A DNA stretch of 13,522 nucleotides from JAUVUV01 sp964548275. GTDB taxonomy: Bacteria > Gemmatimonadota > Glassbacteria > GWA2-58-10. The stretch is taken from positions 1 to 13,522 of the forward strand of contig CAZJQI010000079.1 in assembly GCA_964548275.1 (NCBI GenBank). Direction: 5' to 3'. This document shows positions 7,639-13,522 of this stretch, in pieces; within the stretch, counting starts at the first letter, position 1; each line of letters begins with the position of its first letter. Made by a program: the position numbers and the translations under genes. The notes beneath the pieces were generated by a model. The model was not told where the DNA came from. It made no database searches and saw only the letters and a list, made by a program, of their open reading frames with translations.

Positions 7639-9084
7639 TTACTGCTTGTAGCGCTCCTGGTAGAACCGCTTGATCCTCTCCCGCACCTCGGGACTGAATC
7701 CATCGCGGTGCCAGAGATGGCCGTGCTGGCTGTAGAGATATTTTTCCAGCAATTGTTTTGCCATTTCCTCGCCTGCGGCCTCTTTCAACTCCGGGATGAA
7801 TTTACCGTAAAAATGCTTGGCCACTTCGTAGATCCCGTGCCACCAGGCGTAATCAGGGCCCTGCATTGAGGCGCCGTGGCGCGCCCTGCGTCCCTCGTGG
7901 TGCCAGAGCTCCCAGTAAGTCCATTCGATTGGATCGTCGAAATCCACAGCGCTGATCTTACCGCTTGCTCTCAAATCCTCGATCATTGCCCTTGCAGGCT
8001 CGGCGAACTTGGTGTTGTAAAGGTCCACAAGGTTGTCGAACTGCTCGTAGAAAGCCTCAACAAAAGATGCCGCATGACATTGGCTGCAAAGATCCTGCAT
8101 GAAAGCTCTTCGCTGCTGCCAGGTGTAAACTGCTTTGACTTTTTTCATCTCCCCGGATTTGGACTTGTACGTCGAACCTTTCTCAGGCAGAGCCGGCTCC
8201 TGGCCAAGAATGTCCTCTTTGCTCTCATCCTCGTAAACCACCATGTTCAATTTCCTGGAGACCGCCGGGCGAAGGGTCCAGGAGATACGTGTCCCGACAT
8301 CATGTGTGACCTCCTGGGCGCCCCCGGCACTCATGTGGCAGGAGGAACAGGTCGGGCCGGTGAAATACTCGGCTCCAGCGCGCCAGGTATCGGCCTCAAG
8401 GTTCAATTTCTCGCGATTGGCATGGTAGAGAACTCCATGCTTGGACTCGTTCCATACCTCGATCTGCGGGTGGTCCGGCCCCAGATGGCACTTTCCGCAG
8501 GCCTCCGGCTGCCGTGCCTGGGCCTTGCTGAATTCGTGACGGGTATGGCAGGCTGAGCACGAGCCCCGAGAGCCATCCGGGTTTATCCTGCCCATCCCCG
8601 TATTCGGCCAGGTGTCGGAAGTCGGTCTTCCGGTGTCATCGACCCTGACAACTGAACCATGGCACTGGCGGCAGCCGGTAACCACCGCCGGCTCCCCGCC
8701 AAGCACCTCTCCCAGAAGGTTATCCAGTGAACCCAGAATTTCACCGGCCCTGGCATGATGAGAACCCTTCTGTTCGCTGAACTCCTTCTCGTGACACTGC
8801 GCACAGTCTCCGGGCGAGACGATCACCGCGATCATCTCCCCGTAATGTTCGAAAGAATCGAGTTCGGATTTTTCCGCCTGGTGACAGAATATGCAGTCGA
8901 CTCCCACTTCCCCGTGTTTGGAACTCTCCCATTGAAAAACAATTCCCGGGGATTTGTCCCTGTGGCAATCCAGGCAGGAGCTTCCACCGCTCTCCTGGGC
9001 AATAAGCGGAAGGGCAAACATATATACAGCAAATCCCACAAATAAAAATAAATTCTTAATTGAGGTAAATGATCTTTTTCGCAT
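7639..9084 (-). CDS. Octaheme c-type cytochrome, hydroxylamine oxidoreductase superfamily
   Basis: The 481-residue protein has an N-terminal signal peptide (about 1-29, ending ALPLIAQ) and eight CxxCH heme sites with cysteines at 37, 64, 94, 138, 176, 196, 246 and 333. The spacing, the 80-residue gap before the eighth site and the C-terminal helical segment with PDYAWWHGIYE (410-420) fit the HAO-like octaheme family. Members act in the periplasm. They oxidise hydroxylamine or hydrazine when a tyrosine crosslinks the catalytic heme, or reduce nitrite/hydroxylamine when it does not. Y412 is a candidate for that tyrosine, but only an alignment can decide. No NrfH/NapC-type quinol partner or HaoB is adjacent, and no C-terminal membrane anchor is seen. 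A strong GGGGAGG ribosome-binding site precedes the ATG. Annotation as generic multiheme cytochrome c is the safe alternative. Confidence 0.88.
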   Translation of the reverse strand: MRKRSFTSIKNLFLFVGFAVYMFALPLIAQESGGSSCLDCHRDKSPGIVFQWESSKHGEVGVDCIFCHQAEKSELDSFEHYGEMIAVIVSPGDCAQCHEKEFSEQKGSHHARAGEILGSLDNLLGEVLGGEPAVVTGCRQCHGSVVRVDDTGRPTSDTWPNTGMGRINPDGSRGSCSACHTRHEFSKAQARQPEACGKCHLGPDHPQIEVWNESKHGVLYHANREKLNLEADTWRAGAEYFTGPTCSSCHMSAGGAQEVTHDVGTRISWTLRPAVSRKLNMVVYEDESKEDILGQEPALPEKGSTYKSKSGEMKKVKAVYTWQQRRAFMQDLCSQCHAASFVEAFYEQFDNLVDLYNTKFAEPARAMIEDLRASGKISAVDFDDPIEWTYWELWHHEGRRARHGASMQGPDYAWWHGIYEVAKHFYGKFIPELKEAAGEEMAKQLLEKYLYSQHGHLWHRDGFSPEVRERIKRFYQERYKQ

Positions 9085-9789
9085 TTAAGCCTCCCCTGAA
9101 GTTGTAAAAAGGGATCAAATCCACCGTACTAAACAAATTGATATTAGATCTACAATTACCACAAGTTTGCTTGTTTTAAGGCGTGTGAAAACAGGATAGA
9201 TTTACAGGTAAAAAGGATAAATATTTTGTGTAAGAAATCATTTTCAGAAAGATTTTCTGCACATAATAATGGGTATTAATAATTTTGGCAATATAATAAG
9301 ATGGTTTTATCATTATGTACATAATGTAATTTCTGCCAATCCTCTCAAAACTGCAATTAGTTAAAAAAAGGAGTTCGATCAATAACCTTAAGCATAACTT
9401 GGAAGTCTGAATGCAATCTAACCAGGATCGAAAAAATTATTTACAAAATCAAAAGCGATTTTTATTGATTTTTCTTTGGCTGTGGATTTAAATTAGTTAT
9501 GCAATCCCCCAAGAAGTTTTCTTCATTTATACCGGCAGTTTGACAACCTATTTTTCATTCAATCATCATTGATTTATTCATCACAACCAAGGAGGTATTT
9601 TCAAAGGCTATAAGCCGTTCTTAATCAAAGTAAAATTTTTAGTTGCGTTGCCCCAATTTTCCATGCTTCCTGATCGAGACAGGATTTGTTTATCGAGCTG
9701 AGGAGCAAAAAATTCAGTACATGGACGCCGTAATCAGTCAGAACGCATAAGTTTAAGTTTCCAAATTTGTCACCTTAACACTGGAGGAC
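9085..9789. other. 705-base AT-rich intergenic region
   Basis: This gap separates the divergent cytochrome and citrate synthase genes and has no convincing coding frame. It holds a 16-bp palindrome (9311-9326), a CAGAAA/TTTCTG hairpin (9245-9259), a perfect TTGACA (9540-9545) without a good -10, and a perfect AAGGAGGT (9589-9596) with no usable start after it. A 26-codon frame (9411-9491) with a hydrophobic end is also present. Promoters of both flanking genes must lie here. Confidence 0.5.
9311..9326. promoter_or_regulatory. Perfect 16-bp palindrome, candidate operator
   Basis: CATTATGTACATAATG is its own reverse complement. The half-site ACATAAT recurs at 9261-9267 in direct orientation, 59 bases from the copy at 9320-9326. 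The site is 227 bases upstream of the octaheme cytochrome start. It looks like a binding site for a dimeric regulator; which one is unknown. Confidence 0.4.
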
Positions 9790-9792
9790 TTG

Positions 9793-11070
9793 GTGAGCAA
9801 GATCAAGGACAAATTGGTTGAGAAACTGCCCCAAATGCGCAGTGAAGTGCAGCAGTTGCTCAAAGAACACGGAGGCGATGTAGTTTCCGAAGTAACTCTC
9901 CAGCAAATGTTCGGTGGTATGCGTGGCGTAAAATCCCTGCTTTGTGAAACTTCATACGTAGACCCGATTAAAGGGCTCATAATCAGAGGTATTCCAATTA
10001 TCGAGATTGCCGACAGGCTGCCGGAGGAAATTTACTGGCTTCTTCTAATCGGCGAACTTCCCACCGAAGATGAAACCAAAGATTTCCAGGCTGAGCTTTC
10101 CGCGGTCGATCCGGTTCCCGAGTACGTATGGAAGCAAATGAACTCTCTTCCCCGGGATACTCACCCCATGGCGCTGCTGAGCATGGGGATCATGTCCCTG
10201 GAAAACGACAGCCGGTTCCGCCAGCGCTATAATGAGGGCATGACGAAGTTCGATTACTGGGAACCGGCCATGGAAGACTCGATCCGCCTGCTTGCCAGGC
10301 TGCCTGAACTGGCTGCGGGAATCTACCGCTTTCATGCCGGCAAGGGCGATCCGATCCCCCCGAAAAAGGATCTCGACTGGGGAGGCAACTACGCCTATAT
10401 GCTCGGCATTGACGATCCCAACGGCAAGTTTGCCGATCTGATCCGCCTTTACCTGGTACTGCACAGCGACCATGAAAGCGGCAACGTGAGCGCGATGACA
10501 ACTCACGTGGTCGCCTCCGCGTTGTCTGATGCCTACTACGCGGTCAGTGCCGGCCTTAACGGTCTGGCAGGCCCCTTGCACGGACTGGCCAACCAGGAAT
10601 GTCTGAAATTCGTTCATGGAATCGCGGATAAATACAACGGTGTACCGAGCGATGATGAACTTCGCCAGTTCTGCTGGGACACTCTGAACAGCGGCAAGGT
10701 GATTCCCGGTTACGGCCATGCGGTTCTGCGGGAGACAGACCCCCGTTTCACCGCTTTTCACCAGTTTGGGCTCAAGTACTGTCAGGATTCGGTGCCGTTC
10801 AGAATCGTTGACCGTATGTTCGCTGTAGTGCCCGGTGTGCTGAAAGAACACGGCAAGGCTAAGAACCCCTACCCCAATGTGGATGCAGGTTCCGGCTCCC
10901 TGCTCTACCATTACGGTATAACCGAATTCGACTATTATACCGTCCTGTTCGGCGTGTCCAGAGCCATGGGCATGCTCAGCCAGATGGTGTACAGCCGTGC
11001 AGTCGGCGTGCCGATTTTCAGGCCGAAATCTATCAGCATGGATCATGTCAGAGAAATAGTAGGCGCTTAG
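9793..11070 (+). CDS. gltA: Citrate synthase, type I (mitochondrial-like)
   Basis: The enzyme condenses oxaloacetate and acetyl-CoA to citrate at the entry of the TCA cycle. The 425-residue sequence matches the eukaryote-like (type I Si) group, also known from Geobacter, rather than the usual bacterial hexameric GltA. It has YWEPAMEDSIRLLARLP, NGLAGPLHGLANQE with the catalytic histidine (equivalent to pig H274), GYGHAVLR (H320) and NPYPNVDAGSG with the catalytic aspartate (D375). The residue after that Asp-Ala is Gly rather than the His of pig enzyme. I chose GTG at 9793 because GGAGG ends five bases before it. The in-frame TTG at 9790 would be only two bases away. It is a single-gene unit with a long AT-rich leader region and a strong terminator. 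The symbol gltA is used loosely for the function. Confidence 0.95.
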   Translation: MSKIKDKLVEKLPQMRSEVQQLLKEHGGDVVSEVTLQQMFGGMRGVKSLLCETSYVDPIKGLIIRGIPIIEIADRLPEEIYWLLLIGELPTEDETKDFQAELSAVDPVPEYVWKQMNSLPRDTHPMALLSMGIMSLENDSRFRQRYNEGMTKFDYWEPAMEDSIRLLARLPELAAGIYRFHAGKGDPIPPKKDLDWGGNYAYMLGIDDPNGKFADLIRLYLVLHSDHESGNVSAMTTHVVASALSDAYYAVSAGLNGLAGPLHGLANQECLKFVHGIADKYNGVPSDDELRQFCWDTLNSGKVIPGYGHAVLRETDPRFTAFHQFGLKYCQDSVPFRIVDRMFAVVPGVLKEHGKAKNPYPNVDAGSGSLLYHYGITEFDYYTVLFGVSRAMGMLSQMVYSRAVGVPIFRPKSISMDHVREIVGA

Positions 11071-11092
11071 CAGTAGTATTTATAGAAACTCG

Positions 11093-11142
11093 AAAAGGCG
11101 GCGGGCAGATGAGAAGATACTCATTTACCGCCGCCTTTTTTT
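11093..11142 (+). terminator. Strong rho-independent terminator after citrate synthase
   Basis: GGCGGCGG (11097-11104) pairs with CCGCCGCC (11128-11135), with further pairing inside (GATGAG/CTCAT) and a run of seven T. Four A before the stem give a weaker T-run on the other strand, so it may also stop the convergent DHOD-like transcript. Confidence 0.9.
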
Positions 11143-11196
11143 ATCATTTTCTCATTGCTCCAGATGTCTGCCCCATAGCCTGGCATTCGGCCTGGA

Positions 11197-12246
11197 TCAA
11201 TCCTCCGGGTGAGATTCGTAAACAAGCCCGCCGCCGTTGGTAGAGTCAACCTCCAGGTAATGGCTCTTGGACAACTCAATATACTCCACGCGCTGCTGAT
11301 CTCTTGTGCCGATCGGCAGGTCGCTTGTTACAGAGCCTCTTATTTGCGCCACCTCTTCCACTCCCTGGCGTTCCAGGAAGCCTGTGAGGGCATCGAGCAG
11401 GGCGGGGATTTCTTTCAGGCCCCTACGATAGAGCAGTGAACAAACCTGCACAGTTGTGGCACCGGCCAGGATATACTTGACAAACGCCTCTCCGCTGTGC
11501 ACTCCACCCGAGGCGGAAAGTTCCACCTCGGGGATCAGCTCGTGCAGAATTGCAATCCAGCGCAGGGGATAGTAAATAGTGTGCGGATTGGACAGGCCCT
11601 GGTCACCCTTGGTGGAAAATGCCAGGCGCTTTTTCAGGTCAACATCCAGCCCGCTCTGGCGGTTAAACAGCACCAGAGCATCGGCCCCGGCTTCGACAAG
11701 CTTACGCGCTATGTTCTGGGGAGCAGTTAGCTGCCCGCTCATTTTGACCGCAATCGGGATATTTACCTGCGCACGCACGGCGGAGACAACCTCTCTGAAA
11801 GTGGTTTCACACTCCTGTGCTGAAAGCTCCAGATCTATCGAGGGCACCGAAAGGTTTAGTTCGATGGCATCGGCTCCTGCTCCCTCCAGTTGCACAGCGT
11901 AATCGAGCCACCAGCGGGATTCCGCGCAGTTCACTGAGGCAATCACCGGGATACTGACCGTATCCTTGGCCTTTTTAATCTCTTGGCAATACTCCTGGGC
12001 GCCGTAGATCAACCCGACCTTGGCATCTAAATAGCCGGAAACCTCGGAGTGCAAGAAAAGTGTATCTTTGAAAGTTTTATCTCTGCGCCTGATATCCTCC
12101 TCGAAAATGCTTTTCATCACTACCGCTCCCGCCCCGGCGTCTTCGCACTGCTTGATCAGCCTGGCATTGCGGGTAAGCCCGCTGCTTGCCACAATAAGCG
12201 GATTGGCGAGTTTCAGCCCCAGGTATTCAACTGATATATCCGGCAT
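11197..12246 (-). CDS. Dihydroorotate dehydrogenase-like FMN protein
   Basis: This is a TIM-barrel flavoprotein of 349 residues in the DHOD family. It opens with ISVEYLGLKLANPLIVASSGLT and carries a lysine in IAVKMSG (K168). It shows FMN-phosphate-binding glycines in SASGGVHSGEAF (244-255) and AGATTVQVCS (261-270). The loop that holds the catalytic Cys (class 1) or Ser (class 2) reads ELNLSVPSID, so the usual class 1 cysteine is absent. This fits the 'dihydroorotate dehydrogenase-like' group, often unlinked to pyrimidine genes, whose substrate is not established. I start at 12246, where GGGAG lies six bases upstream; the upstream ATG at 12282 lacks one. It follows the M48 gene by 66 bases on the same strand, so co-transcription is likely. 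It is cytoplasmic. Confidence 0.85.
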   Translation of the reverse strand: MPDISVEYLGLKLANPLIVASSGLTRNARLIKQCEDAGAGAVVMKSIFEEDIRRRDKTFKDTLFLHSEVSGYLDAKVGLIYGAQEYCQEIKKAKDTVSIPVIASVNCAESRWWLDYAVQLEGAGADAIELNLSVPSIDLELSAQECETTFREVVSAVRAQVNIPIAVKMSGQLTAPQNIARKLVEAGADALVLFNRQSGLDVDLKKRLAFSTKGDQGLSNPHTIYYPLRWIAILHELIPEVELSASGGVHSGEAFVKYILAGATTVQVCSLLYRRGLKEIPALLDALTGFLERQGVEEVAQIRGSVTSDLPIGTRDQQRVEYIELSKSHYLEVDSTNGGGLVYESHPED

Positions 12247-12312
12247 AATCGGCTCCCTCTCTTGATCTGAACAAAACAACATTTTGTCGCATTAATTGCA
12301 CTCTTAGTAACT

Positions 12313-13149
12313 TCAATCCTCTTTTTTCTCTTCTTTTTTCGGCGGAGGGTATTTTTCTCGCAGGTGCTTGATAATCTCACTCCACTCGGGAGTGTTCATC
12401 ATCAGGTGTTCTTTCGGAGGTAACTGGGCAATCAGCTTTTTGGCATTATCGATTCTTTCCTCAGTCATCGGATGGGTGGAAAAAAGATTCTGCCAGCCGC
12501 CAGGCTCCGGGCCTTCCCGTGCGGCTTTCAGTTTCTCGAACATATCGACCATGCCCTGGGGATCGTAACCTGCGCTGTACATGGTGTACAGCCCATCCCG
12601 GTCCGCCTCCCGTTCGGCTTCGCGGCTGTAGTTTAGCAGACCCATAGTTGTAAAAAGGCTCGCAACCGTGTTTGCCGCTGTCCCTGCATCCCCGAGTAAG
12701 AGATCGGTTGCAAGACCGGCCAGCTGCATCTGAGTCATTCTTTTCATGCTGTGGCGGTGCACCACGTGGTTGATCTCGTGGGCCAGCACACTGATCAGCT
12801 CAGCCTCGGACTCTGATTGCCGGAACAGCCCCAGATTCACGTAGCAGTAACCTCCGGGAATCGCAAATGCATTTACCACTTCGTCGTTCACCAGGGCAGA
12901 ATGATACTCGATATCCCGGCGCTTGCTCGCCTCAACCAGTTTTCTCCCCCGCACAGCAAGGAAAGAATCGACTTTCGCATCTTCGATAATATCATACTGC
13001 CTGTGGATTTCCTTATCCAGAGCCCGGCCCAGCCGGACCTCTTCACTTGTTGAATAAATATTGATGTTCCGTACCGCGCTGCAGCCGTAACCGGATAGGG
13101 AAATCAGCGTTGGAAAAATTAAGAACCTGATTGAAATCTTTTTTAACAC
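12313..13149 (-). CDS. M48-family metalloprotease (BepA/YfgC- or LoiP-like), probable lipoprotein
   Basis: The 278-residue protein starts with a hydrophobic signal segment and a cysteine at position 23 (SGYGC), an imperfect lipobox suggesting an envelope lipoprotein. The zinc motif HEINH (124-128) is preceded by NAFAIPGGY (93-101). The third ligand lies in EREADRDG (E181) and a downstream STHP histidine (H226) is present, all typical of M48. No tetratricopeptide region follows, so it is shorter than BepA and closer in size to LoiP/YcaL-type proteins. Such enzymes degrade or help mature outer-membrane proteins. The start is GTG with AGGGGGT about five bases upstream. The tail is strongly charged (PPPKKEEKKED). 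Confidence 0.9.
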   Translation of the reverse strand: MLKKISIRFLIFPTLISLSGYGCSAVRNINIYSTSEEVRLGRALDKEIHRQYDIIEDAKVDSFLAVRGRKLVEASKRRDIEYHSALVNDEVVNAFAIPGGYCYVNLGLFRQSESEAELISVLAHEINHVVHRHSMKRMTQMQLAGLATDLLLGDAGTAANTVASLFTTMGLLNYSREAEREADRDGLYTMYSAGYDPQGMVDMFEKLKAAREGPEPGGWQNLFSTHPMTEERIDNAKKLIAQLPPKEHLMMNTPEWSEIIKHLREKYPPPKKEEKKED

Positions 13150-13405
13150 CGATACCCCCTGATTTTAAACAGCTTGTTTTCCTTCAAATTTGATAAAATT
13201 CTTTCTGGTTATTGGTTTAAGGTTAATATATAGTTCTGAAACTTTACTTTCAAGGCGGACTTCTTTAATTAGCATCCTGCCTTGAAATAAACTATCTCGC
13301 GGCAGAGTCGCGAGGTATCAGTGTGATTTTTGTGTGAATCCCTGAAATCCGTGATCCCGATTTCGGGTACCAAACCCCAACTGTTTAATATAACACCCCC
13401 CTGTC
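13150..13405. other. Gene-free region with several hairpins
   Basis: No coding frame is supported here. Three inverted repeats follow each other: TTTCAAGGC / GCCTTGAAA (13248-13256, 13279-13287), CTCGCG / CGCGAG (13296-13301, 13309-13314) and CCCGA / TCGGG (13356-13360, 13363-13367). None has a T-run marking a clear terminator. The M48 promoter should lie in the left half, but no clear -35/-10 was found. Confidence 0.4.
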
Positions 13406-13522
13406 TCCCCCCTTGATAGGGGGGAATTTGGAATGCACCCCCTTGATAGGGGGGAATTTGGAATGTACCCCCTTGATAGGGGGGAATTGGAATGAATCCC
13501 CTTGATAGGGGGGAATTTGGAA
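13406..13522. repeat. Tandem array of about 30-bp hairpin repeats, cut by window end
   Basis: Four successive units each contain a C-run, TTGATA and GGGGGG, followed by AATTTGGAATG with small changes. The TTGATA cores start at 13413, 13443, 13473 and 13502, giving periods of 30, 30 and 29. Each unit can fold as a 4-6-pair G:C hairpin with a six-base loop. The third unit has one T fewer in its spacer and the C-run shrinks from six to four. The array runs into the window edge. Confidence 0.9.

Noticed and set aside
9176..9382. 68-residue minus-strand frame in the AT-rich gap
   Set aside because: Low-complexity Ile/Tyr/Lys composition and no good ribosome-binding site; typical chance frame in AT-rich DNA.
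9399..9418. Sigma-54 promoter (GG-N10-GC)
   Set aside because: Only the GG and GC doublets match; the rest of the -24/-12 consensus is absent.
10045..11046. Long antisense frame inside citrate synthase
   Set aside because: It lies wholly opposite a strongly conserved enzyme gene and its composition is that of a codon shadow.
13406..13522. CRISPR array
   Set aside because: Units are directly tandem with no unique spacers of 25-40 bases, and no cas gene is near.

Overview
The window looks like a chromosomal stretch from a Gram-negative, probably uncultured bacterium, possibly of the wider FCB/Zixibacteria/deltaproteobacteria-like set. This rests on a GWxTD-domain secreted protein, a periplasmic octaheme cytochrome, a mitochondrial-type (type I) citrate synthase, a BepA-like M48 peptidase and a DUF342/FapA-like protein. 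The phylum is an inference and cannot be settled from the sequence alone.

Left part (1-4724, minus strand): a small hypothetical gene, a 920-residue protein with HEAT repeats and a degenerate response-regulator receiver domain, and a DUF342/FapA-like protein. All three point the same way and may be co-transcribed. A pair of GC-rich palindromes resembling the ends of a tiny IS200/IS605-type element (PATE/REP-like) lies between the first two and overlaps the end of the small gene.

Middle (4725-5486): a decayed integration site. The C-terminal catalytic part of a tyrosine recombinase lies next to a complete minus-strand tRNA-Ala(GGC) gene, which has its own TTGACA promoter and a rho-independent terminator. 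The integrase frame runs through the terminator and antisense to the tRNA.

Core metabolic part (5588-13149): a GWxTD protein and, divergent from it, mtnA (methylthioribose-1-phosphate isomerase). Convergent with mtnA is a secreted octaheme c-type cytochrome of the hydroxylamine oxidoreductase superfamily. After a 705-base AT-rich gap with a perfect 16-bp palindrome comes citrate synthase on the plus strand, ending in a strong terminator. Convergent with it are a dihydroorotate-dehydrogenase-like flavoprotein and an M48 metalloprotease that probably share a transcript. The right edge (13150-13522) has no gene and ends in a tandem array of about 30-bp hairpin units that continues past the window.

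These genes do not form one pathway. Most are single housekeeping genes with solitary neighbours. The best candidates for something undescribed are the DUF342 plus HEAT/pseudo-receiver pair and the solitary octaheme cytochrome with its palindromic upstream region.
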